From assembly GCA_037043455.1 (NCBI GenBank), contig JAWPHD010010994.1, positions 23,805 through 87,804 on the forward strand: a stretch of 64,000 bases of DNA, in the 5' to 3' direction. Within the stretch, counting starts at the first letter, position 1, and each line of letters begins with the position of its first letter. The position numbers were made by a program, and so were the translations under genes. This document shows, piece by piece, positions 32,813 to 44,544 of this stretch. Origin of the DNA: Cyrtodaria siliqua (Eukaryota > Mollusca > Bivalvia > Adapedonta > Hiatellidae). Below the pieces are notes generated by a model, which ran no database searches, was not told where the DNA came from, and saw nothing but the letters and a program-made list of their open reading frames with translations.

Positions 32813-33904
32813 ATGATAACGTGTCATAACATAAAACAAAACGAAGACTGCTATTGTGTGCTCTTGTATGTGCTCGTTGCTTCCAGGGATCCCTTTTCAG
32901 TATTCATTGATATGTAAAGGCACTCACCTATTATTATACTTTATAAAACGGACACTCCAATCTTGATTTTTAAGCTCATGGTAAGTTTTTCTATATAACG
33001 TTCATTTTTGCAAATCATTATAAGTCAAAGCAAATTGTTATTACATATAACTTATAATCAAATTGAACAAATACTATATTGAAGCTGAGGTGGAATAAAA
33101 AAAGACACATTTAAAACTCCATATTTATTACTTCTCATATTAACTATATGTCAACAGGTTTAAAAGTCATAATGATACTAAATTAACAAGTCGAAGTGCT
33201 AATTTTAATATTCAATAACTACTTCAAGAATCATTTAAATCCTTTAAAATTATTTGTGTTCAATAAAATAATGATAATTCAATCAAATTCTAGAAATATA
33301 TTAGTAAACTGAATGTATTTTCTTAACAAACACTATGTAACTATGTACATGTGGCAACAAAAAGAAAACATACGCCATAGTGGTGTTATAAATGACGTCA
33401 AAATGAGTTTGCAATTAATAATATTATACCTGCAGTTCCCCAAACTAAATCCATTATCGGTTACGATAAAAGCATTGAACATGCATGCACTAAGTGCGTA
33501 TTTCATAAACAATATCCGTGTGTTTGTTAAGCTTTACTGGCGGTAGAATACATCCAAAAATGTAAGATGTTGATTACAAAAATACTACGAAGTTTCGCAG
33601 GTCGAGTGAAATGTAGATTTATTCTAGTATGATTTAATCAATGTCGAAAATGGCGTTTGATTGGCGTTTGCCATACATAAAGGTAATTGCAAAACGTTCG
33701 AGATTAGTTATTTGCTTAGAGAGCATATGTTAAACAAGTAGCTCTGTGTATCCAATTATCTCCATGGAACTTTTCATACCAACTTTATTTTATTTTAAAA
33801 TGAGAGAAGTTTGTTTAATTAATTTACAGGTGGCAAATGTTGTTTGTTTTGAATACTGTTTGAGTACATATTGTCATGGCTATGTTCATCGAACTATAAT
33901 GTTG
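32813..33904. other. No recognised feature
   Basis: About 1.1 kb of AT-rich DNA. A 77-codon plus frame (33313-33546) has no motif. Confidence 0.45.
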
Positions 33905-34505
33905 GTACTTAAGGAAATATAAAACGATCGGACAGGGAAAGTAGCATTCAAGCAGGACAGTCAACCACAAAACACAGAAACAAATACGCAAACAGACAAA
34001 CAAGGAGGCAAAAGTAATACATGCAAACGACATAGCAAACACAAAAGGGTTGAAAATACGGTCAGTGGCAAAGTAGGCCACTGGGGGTTTAAACCAGTTC
34101 TAGAGTGCACCAAACCTCACACCTACCCTACTGTCATCCCATTAAAACAGGACAGTGTAAATAAAGAAATCCCCGCCATGATCTAATCTCTAACCAATAA
34201 GGCAGCATCAATAGGCAATATAAGTAAAACACAAATATGCTCGTGTAAATATAATACAAAAAAACAATAGCATAGAAAGCCACAACGAAGGTATTCATTG
34301 ACTTTGCAGAAGCCAGAGCAACAAGAGAATAAACCATTAAGGGCACGACAAGAAATATCATAGACAAAAATCGAACGCCACCGTCCCAATGGGGTTTAGA
34401 TAGGCGTCATCATAGGGTCCACAGCCTGTCCGGTCATCGTATAAAGAGGAAAGCATAGTGGCTAACTGTAAAAGGGTCCACCACCAAGCATGCAGTACGT
34501 TGCTT
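33905..34505 (-). mobile_element. Penelope-like tail with RT C-terminal stop region
   Basis: A well-preserved minus-strand tail: the end (AAACGATCGGACAGGGAAAG on the plus strand), the AAAAGGGTTGAAAATACGG block (core internally shortened), GGGGGTTTAAACCAGTTCTA, AAACAGGACAGTGTAAATAA, the AGGCAGCATCAATAGGCAAT block, and the RT end encoding a DPMMTP-stop at about 34400-34420, then PFTVSHYAFLF out to 34505. Confidence 0.8.
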
Positions 34506-35220
34506 AAGTTCTATATTGTTGCTTAAGTTTAAAAAAATTAAGTTACATAAAATATATATATATACAAATGCGTTATATCAAACATAGGATTTACATTAAA
34601 CTTCTTTATTAACCCAGTCATTTTGTTGTGTCTTAACTTTGATTTTGATACGCACATATACATGTTAATAATGTGGCTCATTCGATTAAGGTTGTGGTAC
34701 AGTGCGAACCTACGACTGTGTTAAATTCATTATAATATTGTGTAACCATAATAATTGTATACATTTGAGAATAAAATAGTGTTTAAATTACTCTACGATG
34801 ACAATAAGTTTCGGTGCTGTGGTGTACAGTACTGACTCTACCCAGGAAAAGTGGGTGACTGCCTACGCCACAAAAAGATCGACCGTCATGTATAACCTTA
34901 CATGTGTAAAATGACGTAACACACCATACAAACAAACAAATCAGATTAAAAAAACTTTAACATATTGGTAGCAGTTCATTAATAAGATTGTACGTATAAC
35001 GGATCAGTATATATATTGTTTTGAGCTCGGTATAGTCTAATTTAAACAGAATAAGCATTATAACACAATGTTTATGACAGTCCCGGTATAACGGAGGTTT
35101 GTCTGTGGACGTTAATTATCTAGTTAAACTGCTACCGAAATTGGTCAGAGCCACTAAATGTGGTATAATATAAAATCAATACACATGTCGTTTAGGTACA
35201 TCATATTCACACTTGACTAA
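34506..35220. other. Mostly featureless, small repeat scraps
   Basis: A short block GTGGTACAGTGCGAACCTAC (34693-34712) resembles the subfamily 2 tail terminus. ACTCTACCCAGGAA near 34848 resembles the SINE body at 26840. Neither is long enough for a firm call. Confidence 0.35.
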
Positions 35221-35224
35221 TATT

Positions 35225-35360
35225 AATAAAGTCGCCATCCACAGAACAGTCAAAGACAAGCACGCATTAAAGAAAACTACAAGGAAGAGTTAAATCAACG
35301 TTTGCGTCGCCACTAACAAAACAGTTGACAATATGGACCGCTTTGGAACGGTCAGTGGAT
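35225..35360 (-). mobile_element. Penelope-like tail end, diverged
   Basis: AAACAGTTGACAATATGGAC and CGCTTTGGAACGGTCAGTGG on the plus strand are the minus-strand form of the tail core. The preceding sequence is a diverged form of the tail end. Confidence 0.55.
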
Positions 35361-35735
35361 ACAACATATATCAAAGTCCTTTAAAGTACATAGTATACCA
35401 TCTGACATTAGACAAAACGCAACAGTATAATTAATCCCACTAAATACGATTGAGCCTATACTCTAGATCTTCATTGAAGTGAATTTAAAAACTCAAAACA
35501 TATTTGGTTTTCTGCAACCCTACACAATGACCAGTAGAAACATGTAAGATCAGTCATATACATCATACATGTACCAGAACATAGTATTGATATTTGTATA
35601 CCGTTAAACATAATATATACACCAATGAGTGATGAACTGTGTCAATGTCTGACCCAGACAATAAGCAATAAACCATATTCAATTAGTGGTATACACATAG
35701 TATAAGAATGCGTTCAAAGGAGATATCAATGACCG
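35361..35735. other. No recognised feature
   Basis: About 375 bp. Nothing supportable seen. Confidence 0.4.
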
Positions 35736-35739
35736 AGAG

Positions 35740-36260
35740 CAGTTCAATACTCTTACAAAAGTAAACTAGTATTTCACAAAGGGTTAAGGGAGGGGATGTA
35801 CCTAATACAACAGTGCAATACTCTTACAATAGTAAACTAGTATTTCACAAATGTAAGGGAGGGGACGTACCTAATACAACAGTTCAATACACTTACAATA
35901 GTAAATTAGTATTTCACAAAGACAAGGGGAGTTCATGTACCTAATACAGCAGTTCATTACACTTATAATAGTAAAATAGTATCTCACAAAGACAGTTCAA
36001 TGCTCTTCAAATAATAAAATAGTATAACCCAGGGAGGTGATACTTCTGATAGAATAGTTCATTACTCGTACAATAGTAAAATAGTATTTCACAAATTTCA
36101 GCGAGGTGATACACGTAATGCAGAAATACACTTACAGTAGTAAAATTGTATTTCACAAAGGTAACGGGGGTGTGGGGTGGGGTGTGGGGGGGGGGGGGTG
36201 TGGGGGGTAAAGCACCTAACACAGTACTTCAATATTCTTACAATAGTAAAATATAATTTT
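35740..36260. repeat. Minisatellite, about eight variable 60-70-bp units, with a G-rich patch
   Basis: Units carry CAGTTCAATACTCTTACAAT, AGTAAA(C/A)TAGTATTTCACAA, a G-rich block (AAGGGAGGGG) and TACCTAATACAA. AGTTCA-type unit marks lie at about 35741, 35812, 35881, 35951, 35994 and 36056. In the last units the G-rich block has grown into an almost pure G/T tract (36166-36208), including a run of 13 or more G. Confidence 0.9.
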
Positions 36261-36828
36261 AAAAGGTTCGTGTGAGGGGTTTGGATGTGTATGCATTCAT
36301 GAACAAAAATCCCAAAGTCCTAACGGTCAACTCCGTGCTGGAAAATGTCGTTCGCAACAGGGAACATTTTACCATGGCTTTATTTAACGACTTATATCTT
36401 CTCCTTGCTAATTGATAGGTGAGATAAAGCTCCAAGCCGGTCATAACTGTTGTATAATTAATCCCCCTTATGAGGATGGATGCTAGAATATTCATACTGA
36501 CGTTCACATGTTGCTATAGTAACTAAATCGTATCGATGGTCATCCATTTAACAGTCAAATAGTGATCCAGGAAATCTTTCTTGTCAAAGGTAATTTCAGT
36601 CACTTTTTAAATTTTGAAGAGTTCTTATCATGGTTGTGTTCACTTGTACTTACAAATACGTCAATCTGGAATGTTGTATTTCACTACCAATTTATCTTTT
36701 AAATGCTGATTTCCCAATTATTTTATGATGAAATACTTCTCAACTTTTCTTACTTGGAGTACTGGTAAAATATAATATAAGTATAACACTTAGTCATACA
36801 TTCTAGCACTAAGCAAATCAAAAGGCAT
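36261..36828. other. No recognised feature
   Basis: About 570 bp. An 82-codon minus frame (36259-36507) has no motif and is partly built from the minisatellite edge. Confidence 0.4.
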
Positions 36829-37505
36829 AGCAGAATGTTAAATTTCTCATATCAGAATGTTAAAGGCTGTATATGCCTGTCACATCATAATGTTAAAGGC
36901 GGTATATGTCTGCCATATCAGAATGTTACAGTGTGTATATGCCTGTCATATCATACTGTTAAATGCTATATATGCCTGTCATATCTGAATGTTACAGTGT
37001 GTACAAATCTGTCATATCAGAATGTCAAAGGGTGTATACCTCTGTCATAACAAACTATTAAAGGAGTAAACGCCTTCATAACTTAATATTAAAGTGTGTA
37101 AACGCATACATAACATAATATCGCATTCATGACAAAATATTAAGGGGTGTAAACGCCTGTCATAACATAATATTAAGGGATGTAAATGCCTGTCATGTAA
37201 ACACATGTTATACCATAATATTAACGGGTGTAAACGCATGTCATAGATAATATTAAGTGGTATAAATGCCTGTCGTACATAATATTAAGAGGTGTTAATG
37301 CCTGTAATAAGATAATATTAAGGGGTGTAAACGCCTGTCATAACATATAATTAAGAGGTATAAATGCCTGTTGTAACATAATATTAAGGGGTATAAAAGA
37401 CTGTCGTAACATAATATAAAGGGGTGTAAATGCTGTCATAACATACTATTAACGGGTGTAAACGACTGTTAAGGAGTTACACGACTGTTAAGGAGTGTAT
37501 AACTA
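36829..37505. repeat. Minisatellite of 29-33-bp units, about 20 copies
   Basis: Early units read GTATATGCCTGTCATATCAG then AATGTTAAAGGCT; later units read GTAAACGCCTGTCATAACAT then AATATTAAGGG. The array grades from one variant to the other and becomes irregular at the right edge. A 71-codon plus frame (36835-37050) is a read-through of the units (repeated CICLSYQNVK-like peptides) and not likely a gene. Confidence 0.92.
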
Positions 37506-37709
37506 TGTCGTAAAAGTTTGTTGATGGTTGTGTTTAACATTCATAGCAAATCATTTAAGCGTCTATCAAATGAAAGCAACATATTACGGACATAGCATTA
37601 TATTGACAGGTATGACATAACAAATTTGCACTGTGTTTCATGAATATTAATGTCATGTCACTTCAAAAATGTATTTAATATTGCATTAGATTTAAATCAA
37701 GGCTATAAG

Positions 37710-37858
37710 TAAGTAAAAAAATAGGTATAAAAGTCGAACAGGAAATGAAGCTTTCACAGAATCAGTAAACCCAAAAATACACTCAAAATGACAAACATGA
37801 TTGGCAACGCCAACAAAGAACAAAGGCATATGACGTCACAAACACAAACAGGGTTGAT
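37710..37858 (-). mobile_element. Penelope-like tail end, inverted neighbour
   Basis: On the plus strand: GTATAAAAGTCGAACAGGAA, then a run of CACAAACACAAACAGGGTTG. This is the far end of a minus-strand tail. It meets the plus-strand RT piece at 37859. Confidence 0.7.
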
Positions 37859-38455
37859 GCTTGGTGGTGGACCCTTTTACAGTTCGCCATTATGCTTTCC
37901 TCCTTAATTGTACGATGACCGGACAGGCTATGGACCCTATGATGACGCCTACCTAAAGCCCATTGGGACGGTGGCGTTTCATGCTTGTCCATGTTCTTTC
38001 TTGTCGCGCCCTTAATGGTGTATTCTCTTACTGCTCTGGCTTCTGCCAAGTCATTGAGTACCTTCATTGTGGCTTTCTAGGCTATTGTTTTTTTGTATTA
38101 TATTTACACGAGTATATTTGTGTTTTACTTATATTGCCTATTGATGCTGCCTTGTTGGTTAGAGTTTAGATCATGGCGGGGATTTCTTTATTTACACTGT
38201 CCTGTTTTAATGGGATGACGGTAGGGTAAGTGTGAGGTTTGGTGCACCCTAGAACCGGTTTAAACCCCCAGTGGCATACTTTGCCACTGACCGTTCCAAG
38301 GCGTTAGCCCTATTGTCAACCCTTTTGTGTTTGTGATGTCGTTTGCATTTTTTATTACTTTTGCCTTTTCGTTTGTCTGTTTGCGTGTTTGTTTTTGTGT
38401 TTTGTGGTTGACTGTCGTCCTTGAATGCTGCTTTCCCTGACCGATATTGTTATCC
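37859..38455 (+). mobile_element. Penelope-like RT last codons and full tail
   Basis: Begins in the RT at LVVDPFTVRHYAFLLNCTMT, runs through AMDPMMTPT and the TAA stop (about 37954), then the complete tail to CTTTCCCTGACCGATATTG at 38455. This copy shows the conserved stop and the roughly 500-bp tail cleanly, including GAACCGGTTTAAACCCCCAG and CACTGACCGTTCCAAGGCGT. Confidence 0.82.
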
Positions 38456-38640
38456 TTATTGACAATAGGGCTACCGCCTTGGAACGGTCAGTGGCAAAAA
38501 AGGTCGCTGGGGGTTTCAACCAGGTTCTAGGGTGCACCAAACCTCACACTTACCCTACTGTCATCCCAATAAAACGGGACAGTGTAAATAAAGAAATCCC
38601 AGTTATGAACTATTCGCTAACCAACAATGCAGCATTAATA
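38456..38640 (-). mobile_element. Penelope-like tail, inverted against the preceding copy
   Basis: Plus-strand reading TTGACAATAGGGCTACCGCC, TTGGAACGGTCAGTGGCAAA, GGGGGTTTCAACCAGGTTCT and AATAAAACGGGACAGTGTAA. It is a minus-strand tail whose distal end meets the distal end of the plus-strand tail at about 38455. Confidence 0.8.
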
Positions 38641-38654
38641 GGCAATATAGGTAA

Positions 38655-38995
38655 AAAAGAGTATGATAATGGACCTTTAGAAACGGCCGAGCGCGACACG
38701 TACGAAATATTGCAGTCTCGGTTTGATTGAGACTGTTCATGAGCGGTAGTGAAATATGCTAGCTACCGCTCACGCCCTCTAGCCCCGGATTGAGCAGAAC
38801 TCAATATTCATAAAATCTATGGTACACAATTGTAACCATCCCGAAGATGGCATGCATACGGCGGTGGACATGGAGTCATATGCTTCCCCATGTCGTACGG
38901 CGTATGGTCCCAGTATCTAATAAAATTAAATGCCCCGAAGAGCGAAATAAACATAATGGAATTTAGTTGAGAGCAGCGGTTATGAAGCCTGCGTA
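38655..38995 (+). repeat. Repeat family C, full copy
   Basis: About 340 bp: GAAACGGCCGAGC, TATTGCAGTCTCGGTTTGAT, the GCTAGCTACCGCTCACG block, GATTGAGCAGAACTCAATAT, a TATGGTCCCAGTATCTAATA block and GTTATGAAGCCTGCGTATCA at the end. Shared with 42925-43260 and, inverted, with 12690-13004. Non-coding; class unknown. Confidence 0.8.
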
Positions 38996-39654
38996 TCACA
39001 AGTAACAGCCAAAAGACTAAAGTCTTAAGTTTTATTAAGTATAGACCATTGTTATAATTGTATACACTAACACATTAGCTCGTGCATTGTCTTTTACGTT
39101 AACCGCTATTATGAAATATTATTTTTATAGTTTTAAATGTCTTACCATAAATGTCCATTTTATAATATAATAAATGTTTAATTGTGTCCATTTTATTTAA
39201 TATCCAAATTAATGAAAACTTTATAAGCGAAGTGTATTAACAATACTAATATACCATGCAGCTAACGTTATATTCCAATATCTGTCTCACGCTCCAAGCT
39301 ATCTGACACACACAACAAGACTGATGAGAGATATGACTGCCGGCTAAACGCTGGTAACGTAATTATTGAACAACACACAAATAGAGTGTTATGTGGCTTT
39401 AAGGTTAGGATGTCCGCTAAGGGAAGCATTAACTCTAGCGTTAATCAGATTATGAACTAGGATACTCTTTTGTTTATAGGTAATGTTGCCATGTTTTCAA
39501 ACAAGCTTTATTATTGAGAATTCTGAAAAACATGAACAGGACAAAATAATGTAATTGATCCAAATCAAATAAAAATAAACAAAGAACATATGACCATTTG
39601 ATAGTAAATGTAGCTGGTGTTTTTTTGCGAAGACTGATAGTTAACGATATTAAC
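38996..39654. other. No recognised feature
   Basis: About 660 bp of AT-rich sequence, no repeat match. Confidence 0.4.
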
Positions 39655-40018
39655 ATTTAGACACATGTGGCAAAAACTGATTCTTGTTTTATCATTAACG
39701 CCGGTACCAGTTGTACAAACTGAGTCTTGGTTTATCATTAATGTCTGTACCAGTTGTACATCTAGACACACGTGGCAAAAACTGAGTCTTGTTTTATAAT
39801 TAATGCCTATACCAGGTGTACATTTAGACACATGTGGCAAAAACTGAGTCTTGTTTTTTATCATAAATGCCCTTACCAGTTGTACATTTAGACACATGTG
39901 GGAAAATCTGAGTCTTGTTTTAGCATTAATGTCTGTACCAGTTGTACATCTAGACACATGTGGCAAAAACTGAGTATTTTTTTTATCATTAATGTCTGTA
40001 CCAGTTGTACATTTAATT
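39655..40018. repeat. Minisatellite, about six units of 61-75 bp
   Basis: Repeated blocks TTTAGACACATGTGGCAAAA, ACTGAGTCTTGTTTTATCAT and TAATGTCTGTACCAGTTGTA, with AGACACA marks near 39659, 39754, 39825, 39890 and 39952. One unit is truncated. A 152-codon minus frame (39565-40023) reads through the array as repeats of a CHMCLDVQLVQTLM-like peptide; most likely a by-product. Confidence 0.92.
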
Positions 40019-40814
40019 TGCATGCATTGTACATTGCATTAATACAAAAAACAAGGATGAAAGGATTTAACTTGTGAAAACCCCGTAACAATATATTTAT
40101 TAGTTTATGACCGAAGTATACACCTTAACCTTATAGTAGCTGACATCCGGTTAAGTTTAAAGACGTTGGGGGACGAATTTCTTTATTTAGTTAGTTGTGA
40201 CTTGTTTAAGGAAGACCATGTTAAATATACATGACGACATGTCTTGCTTAAAGAAAATGCACTTTTATTTAGTTGTTTGATGAACACTCTTGTCAAACTG
40301 GTCATGTTTTGTAAAATAGTTATTGATTATTTTGGCGGACTTTGCTGTACACAATGTACAGTTCATCTACCATGTGTCTACATTTATAAATAATATAACG
40401 TTTTGGTCTGTGCTGGTGGCACAGAATATAATATTTATGTTTTCACATTGCAATTCTTTTTTCAATACTCAGACAGTACACATTGCTATTACATGATACA
40501 TAATAATCGCAGATAAGGAGGAGCTAAACCTACTCATTGTTAATGGTAAACTCTTCAAATATAGCAACTATTATAAGCAAGTGCACTTATCTTTATCTCC
40601 CTTGTCTGAAATTGCTGGAAAATTCTAGGTGATGATTGATATTATCACTGGGATTCATTTGTATTTGATCATCTTTGTGCTTTGCACACCATTTTCATGT
40701 TTGTAGTTTGTAATATATTCCCCTCCAAGACACATTTAATGAATAAATGTTTAAAGAAGCAAATACTATAAATGTACGCTAAAATATCTTTAGATAATGA
40801 TTAAACCATTTCGG
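40019..40814. other. No recognised feature
   Basis: About 800 bp. No frame of note, no repeat match. Confidence 0.4.
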
Positions 40815-41085
40815 TGAATATTTATTTATTCACGGGTTCCAAAAATGCCCGCGATTGACTATGCGCAAAACGAAGCACGAGTTGGTAACTCTTAATTCGA
40901 CTTTCCATCTTCGGGGTCTAGTCTGGCTGGCTAAAACCGCTTACATTGTGTCTTTAGAATTCGGACTCTATGCAAGCAGTACATATACCTCGTCATCAGT
41001 AGGCTCAGAAATGGTGTACTTACGATGTAAAAGTTTGGCTGTTGTTGGCGGCATAGCCACGTTAAGATTACTTAGATATCTACCG
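40815..41085. repeat. Repeat family D, copy 2
   Basis: Matches 17390-17680 in block order (TTCACGGGTTC, TTGGTAACTCTTAATTCGAC, TTTGGCTGTTGTTGGCGG). A plus-strand frame starting at ATG 40861 and ending near 41199 crosses it. That frame has no known motif and the other copy does not preserve it, so I treat it as non-coding. Confidence 0.7.
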
Positions 41086-42924
41086 ACTACGGGCATATTT
41101 GGAGTCAGTAAGATTTATATGAGTGCGAAGCATTATTTATTTGCATTTTCGCTTTTAAATGCTATTTGTGTACGCCAAATAGTGCAGAAAACTACGTAAC
41201 GTTAACTGGCGACATCACGACAACTAATAGCAAAGTCCTGAACATAACAATTTCTGTTTAAGATAATCTATTAAGTAAGTACCTGTCTTCTTGATCAACG
41301 TCGTGGATCTGACTGATATTATAGATTATTGAATGTGTATGATGAAATATTACGTCAAGCGATTAAAAGAAGAACATTGACCATTCACCAGTTTAAATCA
41401 AGTGGTGAGTGAGAAATTCAATAATTTAGTAAATTTCATTTTCAGAAACTTGGAAAGCCATGTTATGTTTATGTTATCCCTAGGCAAGTGTCCGTTACTT
41501 TACAGCCAAACATAGTTCCTTATCAACGTTCAGTAACGTATAAAACTGAACAATTTGCTCAAAGTCAACGGGAAATATAAATGTATACAATAATGTATTT
41601 AAATTGTATTCCTTCTATAAATCGAAGTGGTCCTTCATAGAACTAAAGGGGTCACCAGGTGACCGCTGCTTTCAGAAAAGACATTCCCCTTTGCCCCCGT
41701 CTTGGGTAATCAACATCAAGTAAATTGTTCCTAATAACTCACTTTAAAGTTCCAACGTTGTATTGACATCGACCGTACTGCAGTATGGACATTTGTTTAT
41801 GTTAACAACAGTTAAATATATTGTCATAAAACATATAATGTATTCTGTTCTCAAATGTAATGCCCTATTTGGGTTTTCCGTTCTGCACTATTTGGTAATC
41901 CAAGGTTACTGATAACAAGTATATCTTATGTCTTACTGCTATATCTTATGTCTTAATGTGTAACTTCAACTTCTGTCTAAAATAGCGATTTATATAATTT
42001 AGACTAACTAATTTAATATATTGCCAATTATATTGTGTAAATTGATCCCCAACTAAAGGATAAATAATAAAATATTTAAGAAACAAAAGCTGTAAAAATA
42101 TTCATGCAATGTAAATGCAATATCATTTTGCCTGCGAAACCACTTTCAGCAAAACAACTTCTCCGAATTAATAATAGCTGATATAATGATGAAGGGTTAC
42201 TAAGTCTGATATCTGGAAAATGTTAATGGTGTCGCCTTCGTTATATAATCAAGTAATAAGTAATATACTGCCTGTGAAATGGCTTTCTGACGATGTTCTT
42301 CTTTCATCTCAAATCTAGCTAAATAAACAAAACTTTTTAAAAACATTATAAAAATTATTAAATGTAGCAACGCTGTAATAAAAATATACTATGCCTTAGG
42401 GTGCATCGGTAGTAAATTTTCTCAGCTCTTGTAGTTTTAGATTACAATTTTCCAGGCTTGAAGTTATATCTTATAAGCATACATTTATGCAGCTGTGAAA
42501 TGATTTGTAGCATTTTTCCATGATAGATGTATCACTAAGTGTAACACATCTCACGAAATATTCATACTGTTACACTAAACTGAGTATGGATATTTGCTGT
42601 TAAAACATTTCTTTAGAAACAAACGCCAAACTCTAAACATCAAATAAGTAAACTTGTCAAAGTTTGGCTCTTCTAAGAATACAAATCATGTATTTATTGA
42701 TACAGGGCAATCATTTCGGATATTTTGCTACCATACACCTAAAAGAGTAACTCTAAGTCAGAAACTAAATAGACGTTCCCCTTACATTTGTAATTTAGAC
42801 GTTTTACCCAAGTGATTCTATACACCCTAATGCACTGTAATACTTAACAAAAAACGTGTTCAATGACTTTACACACCATTTAATTTGACATATGTCATTA
42901 GCTTTCTATAATGTCAAAAGGGAA
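41086..42924. other. Long stretch without recognisable features
   Basis: About 1.8 kb, AT-rich. Only a 21-bp direct doublet (TATATCTTATGTCTTA word, about 41920-41960) was noticed. Confidence 0.45.
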
Positions 42925-43260
42925 TGAAATGAGAAGTTTGGAAATCACCGAACACGATAAATATGAACAGATATTGCAGTATCGCTTTGATTGAGACGGT
43001 AGTTAAAAATGCTAGCTATCGTTTACGCGCTCCGGTTTGAGCAGAACTCAAAATATTAAGTGTCAGATAGTAAGAATGTATGGTATGCATTTGATGGTGA
43101 ACATGGAACATTCAATGAAATATGTTCATACCATTTCAGGGCCAGCGGTCTATGGTCCCGTTTCTAACAAAATGCTTTTCCCTAAAGGAAAAAACAACCG
43201 GCGAAATAAGCCAAATGGACTTTAGTTGTAAGCAGAGGTAATGAAGCCTGCGTATCAAAA
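42925..43260 (+). repeat. Repeat family C, full copy
   Basis: Same block order as 38655-38995: ATTGCAGTATCGCTTTGATT, GCTAGCTATCGTTTACGCG, TTTGAGCAGAACTCAAAATA, TCTATGGTCCCGTTTCTAAC, AATGAAGCCTGCGTATCAA. A 62-codon plus frame (43037-43225) inside it is not conserved in the other copies. Confidence 0.8.
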
Positions 43261-44544
43261 CTATTAGTCAAATAAATAAATTAAAAAGCAGACAAATATT
43301 CTAAGAGTGATTAAACAATACTCAAACTTTATATGCTGGAGTAGTGGAATCACTTATTCGTAAATAAAGGGAACAAAGTATTTGAGAATGTACTTCCGAT
43401 ATCTCTTTACAAATCAGCATGTTGATTCTAAATTAGATGTTTGCAGGACCTACAGATGTTCGACGTAGGATATCAACTGGAAACACATTTAAAATTGCAT
43501 TTTGACGTTTAAATCAAAGCCCACATAGTGTATGGTATTTAAATATTATATTGTATGAGTGCATATATGTGTACTTGTTGTCTTGCTCTTCCTCGTTTAT
43601 TGATTACCAATATTGCCTCGAGCCAATGTATGGCCCGACGTTGCGCAGATAATGTTATAAGGTATTTATATCCATAAATTCTGTGCATTGAATGGACCCT
43701 AAATGCAATTAAATTATAATATGTTGTATTATATTAATGCTTTTAACAATGTATTTCAAATAAAGTATTGCTTTTCAATATTATTAACGATTTCGAACCG
43801 TAATCCCGCTTAGGTTGAAGCGTGTTAATGCTGGCTGACACGAGGATACATTTCACATGATACAATTGCCATTCTAATGTTGACACTATTATGGCAAAAG
43901 CGGCCCGACATATCAGCAACCGACGTTTGTCCGATATGGTCATGCTTACTGGGTTTACATATGCCATGAGGTTATAGATACAGAATGTGTGTTTGTGCGG
44001 TTTTGTATTTCACATTAAATAATATGACTTGACCTTTTTAATGCAAAGTACTATGACGAACATTTTATGAAACATTTTTGTCGTTTTGGTTGTATTAAAA
44101 AAGGTAGGAATTTTTATAATTGGTACTCCAAGTTTTACTGTTATACCACGGTATGGTATTTTCATGTAATTCCTTCTTGATTGTCAATCCTCAGGCACAA
44201 TCTGCCAAATATCATGTGCGACCGTGTCAAATTGAAACGGAATGATTTCAAATGATAATTAAATTAATGTCTAATTATTCCGGTGGATTTTAACCCCATT
44301 GTTACAGTATTAAACATCAACTTATCATTAGTTGCTTCTAATTTATTAATTCAAAGTTTATAATATCAACCTAACAATGTAAACATAATTGTTTTATCAA
44401 TGCTTTTTCGTAAACACATGTATTTTCTGTGAATGCTCATACCTTGGTTATCTGAGGTACAACGTCAGCTAAACGGTTTTAAGAATAGAATATACTAGTA
44501 CATAAAAGATATATTACATTTTGTTGTAATACATGTTAAACAAT
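43261..44544. other. No recognised feature
   Basis: About 1.3 kb, AT-rich. A 74-codon minus frame (43743-43967) has no motif. Confidence 0.45.

Noticed and set aside
36007..36222. Proline-rich 71-codon minus frame
   Set aside because: It is the translation of the G-rich minisatellite tract.
40861..41199. 113-codon plus-strand frame in repeat family D
   Set aside because: The other family D copy does not keep the frame and no protein motif is visible.
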